From: JABGQS01 sp963674545
GTDB taxonomy: Bacteria > Bacillota > Clostridia > Christensenellales > SZUA-584
Direction: 5' to 3'
DNA: 64,000 bases
Assembly: GCA_963674545.2 (NCBI GenBank)
Contig: CAXXFB010000001.1
Coordinates: 124,001-188,000 of the forward strand
This document shows, piece after piece, positions 1 to 8,365 of this stretch. Made by a program: the position numbers and the translations under genes. The notes beneath the pieces are model-generated. The model did no database searches. It saw only the letters and a list, made by a program, of their open reading frames with translations, and was not told where the DNA came from. Every line of letters starts with the position of its first letter. The stretch's first letter is position 1.

Positions 1-780
1 AACACGCAAATTATCGCCATCGCCAATCAAAAAGGCGGAGTTGGCAAGACCACCACCACTCACAATTTAGGAACAGCTCTTGCAAGACAAGGCAAGAAAA
101 TCCTCATGCTGGATATCGATCCACAGAGCAACTTGACTATGTGCATGGGTTATCAAAATCCAGATGAACTGCCTTGTACAATGGCTCATATCATCAAAGG
201 ATTAGTCGATGAGACTTTTACGCTATCAAAAGAAGATTATATCCTAAACGCAGAAGGTTGCGATCTGATCCCTTCCTCTATTCAGCTTAGTGGCATTGAA
301 CCTTCACTGGTCAATGCAATGTCTCGTGAGAACATCTTAAAGAACTTTCTAAGCAAGATAAAAGATGACTACGATGTAATCCTTCTGGACACGATGCCTT
401 CTCTAGGTATGCTGACAATCAATGCATTGACTGCAGCGACAAGTGTACTCATTCCGGTTCAGGCACATTATCTATCAGCAAAAGGATTAGAAATGCTGAT
501 TAGCACAATCGCAAAGGTAAAGCGAAACATTAATCCCGAGCTTAGTTTCGATGGTATTCTAATCACTATGCACAACAGTCGGTTGAAATTCTCTAAGACA
601 ATCGTAAGTGATCTGGAATCAGCATATGGTGAACACATCAATATCTATAAGACTACTATTCCGCAATCGGTAAAAGCTGTTGAGAATACTGCTGTAGGTC
701 AAAGCCTTTTCAAGTATGACCCGAAATGCAAAGTATCCCTTGCGTATGAAGCATTTGCGCAGGAGGTTGCTAATGGCTAA
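1..780 (+). CDS. parA: ParA-family partition ATPase, 5' end outside window
   Basis: The open frame runs from base 1 to a TAA at 778-780, so the start codon lies to the left of the window. The first residues hold a deviant Walker A motif (KGGVGKTTTT), followed by LDIDPQSN and by the Walker B-like stretch VILLDTMPSLG. These are typical of ParA/Soj ATPases that bind the nucleoid and move ParB-bound DNA during plasmid or chromosome segregation. The visible 259 residues are nearly full length for the family. It overlaps the parB start by 8 bases, so the two are translationally coupled. I infer plasmid or ICE partition because of the accessory context. Confidence 0.95.
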   Translation, partial: NTQIIAIANQKGGVGKTTTTHNLGTALARQGKKILMLDIDPQSNLTMCMGYQNPDELPCTMAHIIKGLVDETFTLSKEDYILNAEGCDLIPSSIQLSGIEPSLVNAMSRENILKNFLSKIKDDYDVILLDTMPSLGMLTINALTAATSVLIPVQAHYLSAKGLEMLISTIAKVKRNINPELSFDGILITMHNSRLKFSKTIVSDLESAYGEHINIYKTTIPQSVKAVENTAVGQSLFKYDPKCKVSLAYEAFAQEVANG

Positions 781-1750
781 GAATACTAACCTAAAATCGT
801 TTGATGATATATTCAAATCAAGCGAACAGCGAAATGCTGAAAAGACTACTGATAATGTTGAGAACATATCATCTTCATTGCCAATATCAAAGTTGAAGCC
901 GTTCTCGAAGCATCCGTTCAAGCTATATGAAAATGAGAAGATGCTTGGACTGGCAGACAGCATAAAAGAGCAAGGCGTGATAGTCCCGATACTCGTCAGA
1001 CCGATAGACGATGAAAAGTATGAGTATGAGATTATTGCAGGGCATAATCGTGTTCAGGCATCAAGGCTTGTTGGCGTTAATGAAATACCGTGCAATATTC
1101 GTGAGTTGGATGATGAAACGGCGACCATAGCAATGGTAGATACAAATCTTCAGCAAAGGGATACTATCCTACCATCTGAAAAGGCATGGGCGTATAAGTA
1201 CAAGCTAGAAGCTATAAAATCACAGGGAAAGAGGAATGATCTATCTTCTGCACAAGTTGTGCAGAAGTTAGTAAGCACCACATCCAGAGATATTGTTGCC
1301 GAATCATTTGGAGAAAGTTCTGAGACAATAAGGCGTTATATACGATTAACAAATCTCATCCCGGAGCTGCTTGAAAAAGTAGATGAACGAAAGCTGGCAT
1401 TCATCCCGGCTGTTGAACTTTCATACCTTAATGAAGAGGAGCAAGGCTGGCTATATGATATTCTATCCCGTGAAGAAAAATTTGGTGTTCCTCTAAAACA
1501 AGCATCGAAACTGAAAGGAATTAGCCAAGGGGGTAAACTTACATATGAGAAAATTGATACGATTTTCATCGAAAAAGTTCATGAACCGCCAAAGGCTATA
1601 AAAGTGCCGTATAAAGCGATATGTGATTTCTTCCCGCCGGATACTACACCGAAAGAGTTTGAAAGAACAATTCAAAATGCTTTGACGGAATACTTTAAGA
1701 AACATCCTCAAAAACACAAGTCAAAAGCAACAGCAGCAATAGAGAGATAG
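773..1750 (+). CDS. parB: ParB/RepB/Spo0J-family partition protein (copy 1)
   Basis: ParB-type centromere-binding partner of the upstream ParA. I chose ATG 773, not the longer frame from 716, because a strong AGGAGG lies just upstream and the start then overlaps the parA stop. The N-terminal nuclease-like domain has IIAGHNRVQAS and the TNLQQRD motif; the central helix-turn-helix DNA-binding region follows (RRYIRLTNLIPELL). The protein has 325 residues. Compared with copies 2 and 3 it has a longer N-terminus and is the only copy with an adjacent parA. A 23-base palindrome lies inside the gene at 1245-1267 (see repeat entry). Confidence 0.93.
   Translation: MAKNTNLKSFDDIFKSSEQRNAEKTTDNVENISSSLPISKLKPFSKHPFKLYENEKMLGLADSIKEQGVIVPILVRPIDDEKYEYEIIAGHNRVQASRLVGVNEIPCNIRELDDETATIAMVDTNLQQRDTILPSEKAWAYKYKLEAIKSQGKRNDLSSAQVVQKLVSTTSRDIVAESFGESSETIRRYIRLTNLIPELLEKVDERKLAFIPAVELSYLNEEEQGWLYDILSREEKFGVPLKQASKLKGISQGGKLTYEKIDTIFIEKVHEPPKAIKVPYKAICDFFPPDTTPKEFERTIQNALTEYFKKHPQKHKSKATAAIER
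1245..1267. repeat. In-frame palindrome inside parB copy 1
   Basis: Perfect 11-base arms around a single central G. The left arm begins CTTCTGCACAA. It encodes SSAQVVQKL within parB. Palindromes with different arm sequences sit at the equivalent codons of parB copies 2 and 3, and a related one is intergenic at 6856-6884. Confidence 0.85.
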
Positions 1751-1755
1751 ATCAT

Positions 1756-1786
1756 GAGCGTCAACATTGGCGCTCTTATCATTTTT
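1756..1786 (+). terminator. Probable rho-independent terminator after parAB
   Basis: Eight-base stem (GAGCGTCA / TGGCGCTC, one G-U pair) with a four-base loop, followed by TTATCATTTTT. It lies 6 bases after the parB stop. Confidence 0.65.
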
Positions 1787-1840
1787 AGCAGAAAACTTTT
1801 AATTTAGTGTATACACATACTGATATGAGTGATATACTAT

Positions 1841-1855
1841 TTATAATGATTATAA
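1841..1855. promoter_or_regulatory. Per box upstream of perR-katG
   Basis: TTATAATGATTATAA is a perfect match to the PerR operator consensus TTATAATNATTATAA known from Bacillus. It lies 47 bases before the perR start and overlaps or follows a plausible -10 (TATACT, 1833-1838), a position suited to repression. It predicts autoregulation of perR and peroxide-inducible katG. A 10-base palindrome, GTGTATACAC, lies at 1807-1816 nearby. Confidence 0.85.
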
Positions 1856-1902
1856 ATATATTATGGTTCTAATACGACGCTTACAGAAAAGAGGTGTTAG
1901 CT

Positions 1903-2352
1903 ATGGAACAAAAGTACTTAAACTTATCTACGATACTTGAAGACAAAGAAATCAGACCCACCCACCAGAGACTTAAACTGCTGGAATACTTTTATGAGCA
2001 TCCGAATCATCCGACTGTTGACGATATATTCAGAGCTCTAAAACCTCACATGCCGACTATGACAAAGGCGACGATCTACAATAACCTGAAACTGTTTGTT
2101 CAAAAGGAAATCATCGTAGAGGTTCATATTGAAGACAATGAAGTCAGATACGAACTGGCTGCAAAGAGTCATGGGCACTTTAAATGTATTGAGTGCGGAA
2201 CGATATATGATTTCGCTGCGGAAATCGACGAACTGCCTACGACCGGATTAGATGAATTCCAAATCGATAACAAAAATGTCTACTTTAGAGGTGTTTGTCC
2301 CAAATGCCTATCAAAATGGAATAATGAGAAAGTGAAAGGAGAAAAGTCATGA
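1903..2352 (+). CDS. perR: PerR-like peroxide-responsive Fur-family repressor
   Basis: Fur-family metalloregulator of 149 residues. The N-terminal winged helix contains HPTVDDIFRALK and KATIYNNLK. The C-terminal part has two CxxC pairs (CIECG and CPKC) that form the structural zinc site of PerR/Fur proteins, and His-rich metal-sensing segments (HGHFKC). ATG 1903 is preferred over GTG 1894 because GAGGTG at 1891-1896 is well spaced for it. A perfect Per box lies upstream and katG overlaps its stop by 4 bases. PerR rather than Fur or Zur is inferred from the operator and from the katG neighbour. Confidence 0.9.
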   Translation: MEQKYLNLSTILEDKEIRPTHQRLKLLEYFYEHPNHPTVDDIFRALKPHMPTMTKATIYNNLKLFVQKEIIVEVHIEDNEVRYELAAKSHGHFKCIECGTIYDFAAEIDELPTTGLDEFQIDNKNVYFRGVCPKCLSKWNNEKVKGEKS

Positions 2353-4532
2353 GTAAAGAAAGAAGGTGTCCGGTAACCGGTGCGACAAGCAAATCGGTTG
2401 CGGGAGGCGGAACTACTAACAAGGACTGGTGGCCAACTCAACTCAACCTAAAGATACTGCATCAGAATTCCAAGCTCAGCAATCCAATGAGCGAGGACTT
2501 CGATTATGCTGAGGAATTCAAGAAACTCGACTTCGATGCTCTGAAAGAAGACCTCTATGCATTAATGACAGACTCTCAGGATTGGTGGCCTGCCGACTAC
2601 GGTCATTATGGCGGTCTATTCATTCGTATGGCGTGGCACAGTGCTGGCACGTATCGTATGGGCGACGGTCGGGGCGGCGCAGGAACAGGTAACCAAAGAC
2701 TTGCTCCAATCAATAGCTGGCCTGACAACGTGAACCTTGACAAAGCACGTCGTCTGTTGTGGCCTATCAAGAAAAAGTATGGCAACAAGATATCCTGGGC
2801 AGACCTTATGATTCTTGCAGGCAACTGCGCTCTGGAATCAATGGGCTTTAAAACGTTTGGATTTGCCGGTGGACGTGTGGACATCTGGGAACCGGAAGAA
2901 GACATCTATTGGGGCAACGAAACAGAGTGGCTGGGAGATAAGCGTTACACTGGTGAACGTGACCTTGAAAATCCACTTGCCGCTGTGCAAATGGGATTGA
3001 TATACGTTAATCCCGAAGGACCAAATGGTGTACCCGATGCAGTCGCATCCGGCGTTGATGTGCGTGAGACTTTCGCTCGTATGGCAATGAACGATGAAGA
3101 AACTGTAGCCCTTGTTGCCGGGGGTCATACATTCGGTAAGTGCCACGGTGCTGCGAGTGCAGAAAACGTAGGCCCCGAACCGGAAGCTGCTGAATTAGAA
3201 AACATGGGACTTGGCTGGAAAAACAAATACGCAAGCGGTAAAGGAAATGATACTATTTCCAGCGGTATTGAAGGGCCTTGGAACTTCACCCCGACCAAAT
3301 GGGACATGGGATATTTTGATACCCTATTCGGCTATGACTGGAATGTAACAAAGAGTCCGGCTGGTGCATATCAGTGGGTGCCATCCGATCCTGATGCTTT
3401 AGTTGCCAGTGCACATGATAAAACGAAGAAGCAACCACCGATTATGACCACAGCAGATATGTCTCTGCGCATGGACCCAAAATACAAACCGATATCTAAA
3501 AGGTATCATGAGAATCCCGAGGAGTTTGCTGATGCATTCGCAAGAGCATGGTTTAAACTGACACACCGTGACATGGGACCACGTTCACGTTATCTAGGAC
3601 CGGAAGTTCCTGCTGAGGAGCTTATTTGGCAAGACCCTGTTCCCACAGTTGATTTCGAGCTGATTAATGAAAGCGAAGTTGCTGAACTGAAAGATAAGCT
3701 GTTGGAATCTGGACTATCCGTATCCGAGCTTGTATCCACAGCATGGGCATCCGCATCCACATTCAGGGGTTCTGATAAACGAGGCGGTGCAAATGGTGCA
3801 AGAATAAGACTTGAGCCGCAGATAGGATGGGAAGTCAATGAGCCTAAGAAGCTCAAGAAAGTTCTTAAAACACTGGAGAAGGTTAAGAAGGAGTTCAATG
3901 AAGCGCAGTCGGGCAATAAAAAGGTCTCACTTGCTGACTTGATCGTATTGGGCGGATGTGCCGGTATTGAAAAAGCAGCAAAGGCCGCTGGAATGGATGT
4001 TGTTGTACCGTTCTCTCCAGGACGTACTGATGCTGCACAAGAGCAAACAGATGCAGACTCATTTAGTGTACTCGAACCCAAAGCAGACGGCTTCCGTAAC
4101 TATATGAAGTCAAAGTACACGATTTCAGCGGAAGAAATGCTTGTTGACAAGGCACAGCTATTGACACTGACCGCTCCGGAAATGACCGCATTAATAGGCG
4201 GGTTGCGAGTTCTTGATGTGAATTACAAACAATCTAAGCATGGTGTATTTACTGAAAATCCCGGCTCACTAAGCAATGATTTCTTTGTGAGTCTGCTGGA
4301 TATGAGCACCGAATGGAAACCAAAATCCAAAGATGAAGATGTCTTTGAAGGTAAAGATCGCAAAACCGGTAAGGTCAAATGGACCGGAACAAGGGTTGAT
4401 CTTGTGTTTGGCTCAAACTCACAGCTACGTGCGCTTTCTGAAGTATACGCAAGCGAAAACGAAAAGTTTGTAGGCGACTTCATCGCAGCATGGAACAAGG
4501 TAATGAGTGCAGACCGATTTGATTTGGACTGA
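2349..4532 (+). CDS. katG: Bifunctional catalase-peroxidase KatG
   Basis: Heme enzyme that removes hydrogen peroxide by catalase and peroxidase reactions. At 727 residues it has normal KatG length with both duplicated peroxidase domains. Active-site residues are visible: distal Arg93-Trp96-His97 in RMAWHSAGTYR, proximal His260 in GGHTFGKCHG, and the residues of the covalent Met-Tyr-Trp adduct needed for catalase activity (Trp96, Tyr219, Met245). The start overlaps the perR stop (ATGA), so the two form one operon under the Per box. Such an enzyme in an anaerobe's mobile region is likely acquired oxygen-stress cargo. Confidence 0.98.
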   Translation: MSKERRCPVTGATSKSVAGGGTTNKDWWPTQLNLKILHQNSKLSNPMSEDFDYAEEFKKLDFDALKEDLYALMTDSQDWWPADYGHYGGLFIRMAWHSAGTYRMGDGRGGAGTGNQRLAPINSWPDNVNLDKARRLLWPIKKKYGNKISWADLMILAGNCALESMGFKTFGFAGGRVDIWEPEEDIYWGNETEWLGDKRYTGERDLENPLAAVQMGLIYVNPEGPNGVPDAVASGVDVRETFARMAMNDEETVALVAGGHTFGKCHGAASAENVGPEPEAAELENMGLGWKNKYASGKGNDTISSGIEGPWNFTPTKWDMGYFDTLFGYDWNVTKSPAGAYQWVPSDPDALVASAHDKTKKQPPIMTTADMSLRMDPKYKPISKRYHENPEEFADAFARAWFKLTHRDMGPRSRYLGPEVPAEELIWQDPVPTVDFELINESEVAELKDKLLESGLSVSELVSTAWASASTFRGSDKRGGANGARIRLEPQIGWEVNEPKKLKKVLKTLEKVKKEFNEAQSGNKKVSLADLIVLGGCAGIEKAAKAAGMDVVVPFSPGRTDAAQEQTDADSFSVLEPKADGFRNYMKSKYTISAEEMLVDKAQLLTLTAPEMTALIGGLRVLDVNYKQSKHGVFTENPGSLSNDFFVSLLDMSTEWKPKSKDEDVFEGKDRKTGKVKWTGTRVDLVFGSNSQLRALSEVYASENEKFVGDFIAAWNKVMSADRFDLD

Positions 4533-4556
4533 CATATAGACAAAAGATATGCTAGT

Positions 4557-4584
4557 TTGAAGGGGCAGAATAATGCCCCTTCAA
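4557..4584 (+). terminator. Hairpin after katG
   Basis: Perfect 11-base stem (TTGAAGGGGCA and its complement) around GAATAA. It is not followed by a U-tract, so it may be a processing or attenuating hairpin rather than a full terminator. Confidence 0.45.
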
Positions 4585-4609
4585 TCAGGGCTTCCTGGAG
4601 ATGAATAGG

Positions 4610-5056
4610 ATGTTTGCGGTAGTAAAGAAAAACATATTAATTGTTCTTGGAAGTTTGTTTTTGGTATTAGGTGTAGTCGGTATATTCCTGCCCCTGCTGC
4701 CAACAACACCTTTTCTACTACTTACTGTATATTGCTATCTGCGAAGCTCAAAAAAATTGTACAATTGGTTGATGAGCAACAAGATACTCGGTGCGTATAT
4801 CTACAACTATATGACATATAAAGCGGTATTGCGAAGTACAAAAATCGGCACAATGATTATTCTGTGGGCAGGACTTGCCGTCTCCATGGTAATGATAAAC
4901 AGCTGGTGGATACGTGGGCTGCTCATAGCTGTGGGGATTGGCGTGAGTATCCATGTGCTCATGTTGAAAACAATAGACAAGAGCGAAATTGAACGATTTG
5001 ACCCAAACATGAATTGTGTCAGTAAAACAAATAAACATACTGAAAATATACAATAA
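4610..5056 (+). CDS. YbaN/DUF454 small inner-membrane protein
   Basis: Integral membrane protein of about 148 residues. The N-terminal segment with VGIFLPLLPTTPFLLL is the hallmark of the DUF454 (YbaN) family, followed by a polar stretch and a second hydrophobic hairpin (IILWAGLAVSMVMI). The molecular function of the family is unknown. GGAG at 4597-4600 is 9 bases from ATG 4610 but abuts ATG 4601, so I prefer 4610. It sits between katG and the rubredoxin genes, which suggests a shared redox-stress transcription unit. Confidence 0.85.
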   Translation: MFAVVKKNILIVLGSLFLVLGVVGIFLPLLPTTPFLLLTVYCYLRSSKKLYNWLMSNKILGAYIYNYMTYKAVLRSTKIGTMIILWAGLAVSMVMINSWWIRGLLIAVGIGVSIHVLMLKTIDKSEIERFDPNMNCVSKTNKHTENIQ

Positions 5057-5073
5057 TTAAAGGAGGCTGAGAC

Positions 5074-5745
5074 GTGAAAAAATACGAATGCAGCGTATGC
5101 GGATATATCTATGATGAATCCGCAGGCGATCCGGACAGCGGCATTGCTCCGGGAACAAAATGGGACGATCTCCCTGAGGACTGGGAATGTCCACTGTGTG
5201 GTGCATCAAAGAACGAATTTGAAGCGCAGAAAGAAAAGAAAGAATCGAAACAGGTAAAAAAAGATGACGCTCCGGTTGAAAGTCATGATTTGATAGAGTT
5301 TTCATTTGGAGAGATGAGTGCAATATTCTCAAACCTTGCTCGTGGCAGCGAAAAGCAATACCGTTTCGAAGATGCTGAAAGATTTAAAAAGCTTGCTGAT
5401 TTTTATAATGGCATAGCAAGCTCTAAAGATAACGGACAACTGCCGGATATTAACGGAATGGCTAAAGAAAACATCGAGGCATATGTAGGTGCAAAAGCTA
5501 TAGCAGAAGAAAACTCTGACAGAGGTGCGCTCAGAGCGCTTGTATGGGGGGAAAAGGTGACTCGTATCGTGTCCTCTATCCTCACAAGGTATGAAAAACA
5601 GAAGTCGGACTTGTTGAAAGATAAAAACATCTATGTATGTGAGATATGTGGATTCGTTTATATCGGTGATGAGCCGCCGGAAATATGTCCTGTATGCAAA
5701 GTACCGAAGCTGAAAATCAGCAAGATACAGAAGGAGGCGATATAA
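5074..5745 (+). CDS. Rubredoxin-like protein with two iron-binding domains
   Basis: GTG start 7 bases after AGGAGG. Residues 1-50 form a classical rubredoxin (CSVCGYIYDE ... CPLCG). The C-terminus has a second shorter CxxC pair set (CEICGFVY ... CPVC) like the rubredoxin tail of rubrerythrin. The middle is helical and rubrerythrin-like in composition, but I see no ExxH di-iron motif, so it is probably an electron carrier or an inactive rubrerythrin relative. It overlaps the next gene by one base, making it a likely partner of that rubrerythrin. Function in peroxide or oxygen reduction is inferred from context. Confidence 0.85.
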   Translation: MKKYECSVCGYIYDESAGDPDSGIAPGTKWDDLPEDWECPLCGASKNEFEAQKEKKESKQVKKDDAPVESHDLIEFSFGEMSAIFSNLARGSEKQYRFEDAERFKKLADFYNGIASSKDNGQLPDINGMAKENIEAYVGAKAIAEENSDRGALRALVWGEKVTRIVSSILTRYEKQKSDLLKDKNIYVCEICGFVYIGDEPPEICPVCKVPKLKISKIQKEAI

Positions 5746-6743
5746 TGCACGCTGTTAGAAATATAAGACTATGTACAAAGGACTGCCTGTGCTTATACGT
5801 ATGTCCTACCGGTGCAACTGATACAGAAGACGGGCAGATTGATGCATCTAAGTGTTTAAGCGGTTGCAGAGCTTGTGTTGACGCCTGCCCTTCGGGAGCA
5901 ATATCGCTTGTGCCTGAAACCTTCCCACCACAACAGGAGAAGACAGATGCGATTAAAGCAGCATTGCAGGCATTAACGGTCAGCAAAGTTGAACAGGAGC
6001 AAATGGCAGCGAAAATCGCAGAAGACACAGACGATGCGACAGCACGTCAACTTTCAAAAGCAATAAGTATGTCAAACAGACTGATGGCAGAAGATCTGCT
6101 CAGAGAGTCGGGATACATGCTTCCTCAAAGCAATAATGTGAAGGAACTGCTGCAATCATTATTGGACACTGAGCAACCTAATGGATTCCCAAAAGATGCA
6201 GTAGGAGAACTAATCACTTCCATAAGTGAAAAAGATATAACGGAGGATAATAAAATGAGTGAAACGAAGAAGAATCTAATGGACGCATTTGCAGGAGAGT
6301 CACAGGCTAACAGAAAATATCTTGCATTTGCCAAAAAAGCGGAGAAAGACGGACACATAAATGCATCGAAACTGTTTAAAGCAGCATCGGATGCTGAGAC
6401 AATCCATGCTTTAAAGCATTTCGAGGTCGCAGGTAAAGTCGGAACAACCGAAGAAAACTTAAAAGCCGGTGTAGATGGAGAAACATTCGAGTATAAGGAT
6501 ATGTATCCACCGTACATAGAGCAGGCTGAAAAAGAAGGCAATGCTGCAGCTGTTCGCACATTCACATTTGCGATGAAAGCCGAAGAGGTACACGCTGGGC
6601 TGTATCAGGAAGCTCTTGATAATCTTGATAATACTGAGGAAGTCTTCTATTATCTATGCCCCGTATGCGGTAACATAGAAAAAGCTGTTCCGGACAAATG
6701 CAAAATCTGCGGCGTTCCCGGTACAAAATTTATTAAGTATTAG
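5745..6743 (+). CDS. 4Fe-4S ferredoxin domain fused in frame to rubrerythrin
   Basis: ATG 5745 follows AAGGAGG and overlaps the preceding stop. Residues 1-60 carry ferredoxin-like cysteine clusters (CTKDCLCLYVCP, CLSGCRACVDACP). A roughly 110-residue helical linker follows, and then a complete rubrerythrin from residue 171 with two ExxH di-iron motifs (ETIH, EEVH) and a C-terminal rubredoxin (CPVC ... CKIC). A good internal ribosome site (CGGAGG) precedes an internal ATG at 6255, so rubrerythrin may also be made alone. Rubrerythrin reduces hydrogen peroxide in anaerobes; the ferredoxin part could supply electrons. Confidence 0.88.
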   Translation: MHAVRNIRLCTKDCLCLYVCPTGATDTEDGQIDASKCLSGCRACVDACPSGAISLVPETFPPQQEKTDAIKAALQALTVSKVEQEQMAAKIAEDTDDATARQLSKAISMSNRLMAEDLLRESGYMLPQSNNVKELLQSLLDTEQPNGFPKDAVGELITSISEKDITEDNKMSETKKNLMDAFAGESQANRKYLAFAKKAEKDGHINASKLFKAASDAETIHALKHFEVAGKVGTTEENLKAGVDGETFEYKDMYPPYIEQAEKEGNAAAVRTFTFAMKAEEVHAGLYQEALDNLDNTEEVFYYLCPVCGNIEKAVPDKCKICGVPGTKFIKY

Positions 6744-6776
6744 GATGAACACAACAATATAAATACGAAATACTAC

Positions 6777-6808
6777 AAAAGGCATCTGTAAAGCAGGTGT
6801 CTTTTGTC
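6777..6808 (+). terminator. Terminator after the rubrerythrin operon
   Basis: Eleven-base stem with two G-U pairs (AAAAGGCATCT / AGGTGTCTTTT) around a 7-base loop. The right arm itself supplies the U-rich end. Confidence 0.7.
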
Positions 6809-6855
6809 TATATATAATAGTTGAGATAGCGACACTTGTTTAATGGCTGCTTATA

Positions 6856-6884
6856 CAACTTCTGCCCAACTTGTGCAGAAGTTG
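6856..6884. repeat. Intergenic palindrome related to the parB palindromes
   Basis: Fourteen-base arms with one mismatch around a central C. Outer arms CAACTTCTGC / GCAGAAGTTG are shared with the parB copy 1 palindrome and resemble that of copy 3. It lies between the rubrerythrin terminator and the IS3-type transposase gene and is followed by ATTTTT. Confidence 0.7.
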
Positions 6885-6981
6885 ATTTTTAGCGAACAAT
6901 ACTAAATACACGAATGTTATGATCAAGACAATACTTTATGCAATCTATAATATATCTCTATTAAATTATGGAGGTATATTT

Positions 6982-8121
6982 ATGAAAACAAGCTACACTA
7001 AGGAACTAAAGCGAGCATTGGTAAAACAGTACTATGACGGAGAATCTGCATCAGTTATCTGTCTCCGATCGGGTATACCCCGAAGCACTTTCTACACATG
7101 GATAAAACCATACAAAGTGACAAAAACGGGTTCAGGTACAGAAGTAAGTGCAGTTGACTATATGAGACAAAAAAAGCATGTAGAAAAACTCGAAAACATG
7201 ATTGATGTGCTAAGAGCAGTCGAGTGCAATATTGAATCCCCCTTAAAACTGAAACTAGAAGAGCTATCAAAGCTATATGGGAAACACAGCGTCCATGTAT
7301 TATGTGAATCATTGAAGGTTGCAAGAGGTACTTTCTATAATCATATCTTCCGAAACAAGAAAGAAAAGAGCAGTTATCAAATCCGTAGAGATATGCTGAG
7401 CGAGAAGATCAAAGACATTTTTGATGATAGTAATCAGATTTATGGTGCAAAGAAAATTAGAGCCATTCTACATACTCGAGGTATAAATACTACTGATGGC
7501 ATGGTGGCTGAGTTAATGCAGTCGATGAACTTGAGGAGTATTCGTAACGAGACTAAAAGGCAGTATACCCGTGCCAATAGAGCAAGCAAAAAGGATGTAT
7601 TGAAACTGAACTTTGCTGCAAAGATGCCTAATCAGGTCTGGGTTAGTGATATTACATATTTCAGGGTGTGCAAACGGACATATTATATTTGTGTCATTAT
7701 TGATCTGTTTTCCAGAAAAGTAATCAGCTATAAGACCTCACAGAAACAGAGTACACAGCTGGTAACAACGACATTTAAGATTGCCTATAAAAACAGACAG
7801 CCAGAATGCGGCCTGGTATTTCATAGTGATAGAGGTGCACAGTATTCTGCATATGCTTTTGGTAAATTATTACGAGAGTTGAATGTTACACAATCCTTTT
7901 CACCGACAGCAAGGCCATGTCACAATGCTGTGATGGAATCGTTCTTTGCGACATTGAAGAAGGAGGAGTTATACAGGATAAACTATCGATCAATCCGTGA
8001 ATTCGAGGAAAGTGTAAAGGGCTATATTAAGAGATATAATAACGAACGTCCACATGTAACCTTGAGGTACAGGACACCAGATGCCTACGAACAGGCATAT
8101 TTTGATAAACAGGAGGAGTAA
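6982..8121 (+). CDS. IS3-family transposase, single ORF (element a)
   Basis: DDE transposase of 379 residues. The N-terminus is an OrfA-like helix-turn-helix (YYDGESASVICLRSGIP). A HTH_21-type region (IYGAKKIRAIL) and an rve integrase core follow, with catalytic residues in VSDITYF, FHSDRGAQY and NAVMESFFATLKKEEL. ATG 6982 is preceded by GGAGG. Most IS3 elements need a -1 frameshift to join OrfA and OrfB; here one continuous frame covers both. I could not define terminal inverted repeats. It lies just upstream of parB copy 2. Confidence 0.92.
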   Translation: MKTSYTKELKRALVKQYYDGESASVICLRSGIPRSTFYTWIKPYKVTKTGSGTEVSAVDYMRQKKHVEKLENMIDVLRAVECNIESPLKLKLEELSKLYGKHSVHVLCESLKVARGTFYNHIFRNKKEKSSYQIRRDMLSEKIKDIFDDSNQIYGAKKIRAILHTRGINTTDGMVAELMQSMNLRSIRNETKRQYTRANRASKKDVLKLNFAAKMPNQVWVSDITYFRVCKRTYYICVIIDLFSRKVISYKTSQKQSTQLVTTTFKIAYKNRQPECGLVFHSDRGAQYSAYAFGKLLRELNVTQSFSPTARPCHNAVMESFFATLKKEELYRINYRSIREFEESVKGYIKRYNNERPHVTLRYRTPDAYEQAYFDKQEE

Positions 8122-8267
8122 CTGACTTGGACATAAATGTTCAAAAGTCAAGAATTTTGGGTTTTGCGCTATGAAACTCGGATGTTTGTGTCAATATGAT
8201 TTGGACAAAATTATAAAATCATATCAACTAAAAATGCCGTAAACAGTGGGATGTTGCGTATACAAAA

Positions 8268-8315
8268 GGTACTTAGGAATGAACTGTCCAATAAAAATGT
8301 TCATATCTGAGTACC
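8268..8315. repeat. Long imperfect hairpin upstream of parB copy 2
   Basis: Seventeen-base arms (14 matches; GGTACT...GAAC against GTTC...AGTACC) around TGTCCAATAAAAAT. The loop motif TGTCCAATAAAAA also occurs at 16981-16993, upstream of parB copy 3, so it may mark an insertion-sequence end or a regulatory hairpin. Confidence 0.45.
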
Positions 8316-8365
8316 TTATTCAAAGTGCCAAATTAAGAAATCCGTGAAAAAAAGGAGTAATTATC

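Noticed and set aside
619..963. Long minus-strand open frame across parA-parB
   Set aside because: Antisense shadow of two clear genes; no ribosome site and no recognisable protein.
1245..1267. Reading the parB palindromes as transcription terminators
   Set aside because: They lie mid-gene in frame with no U-tract, and the protein continues with conserved motifs.
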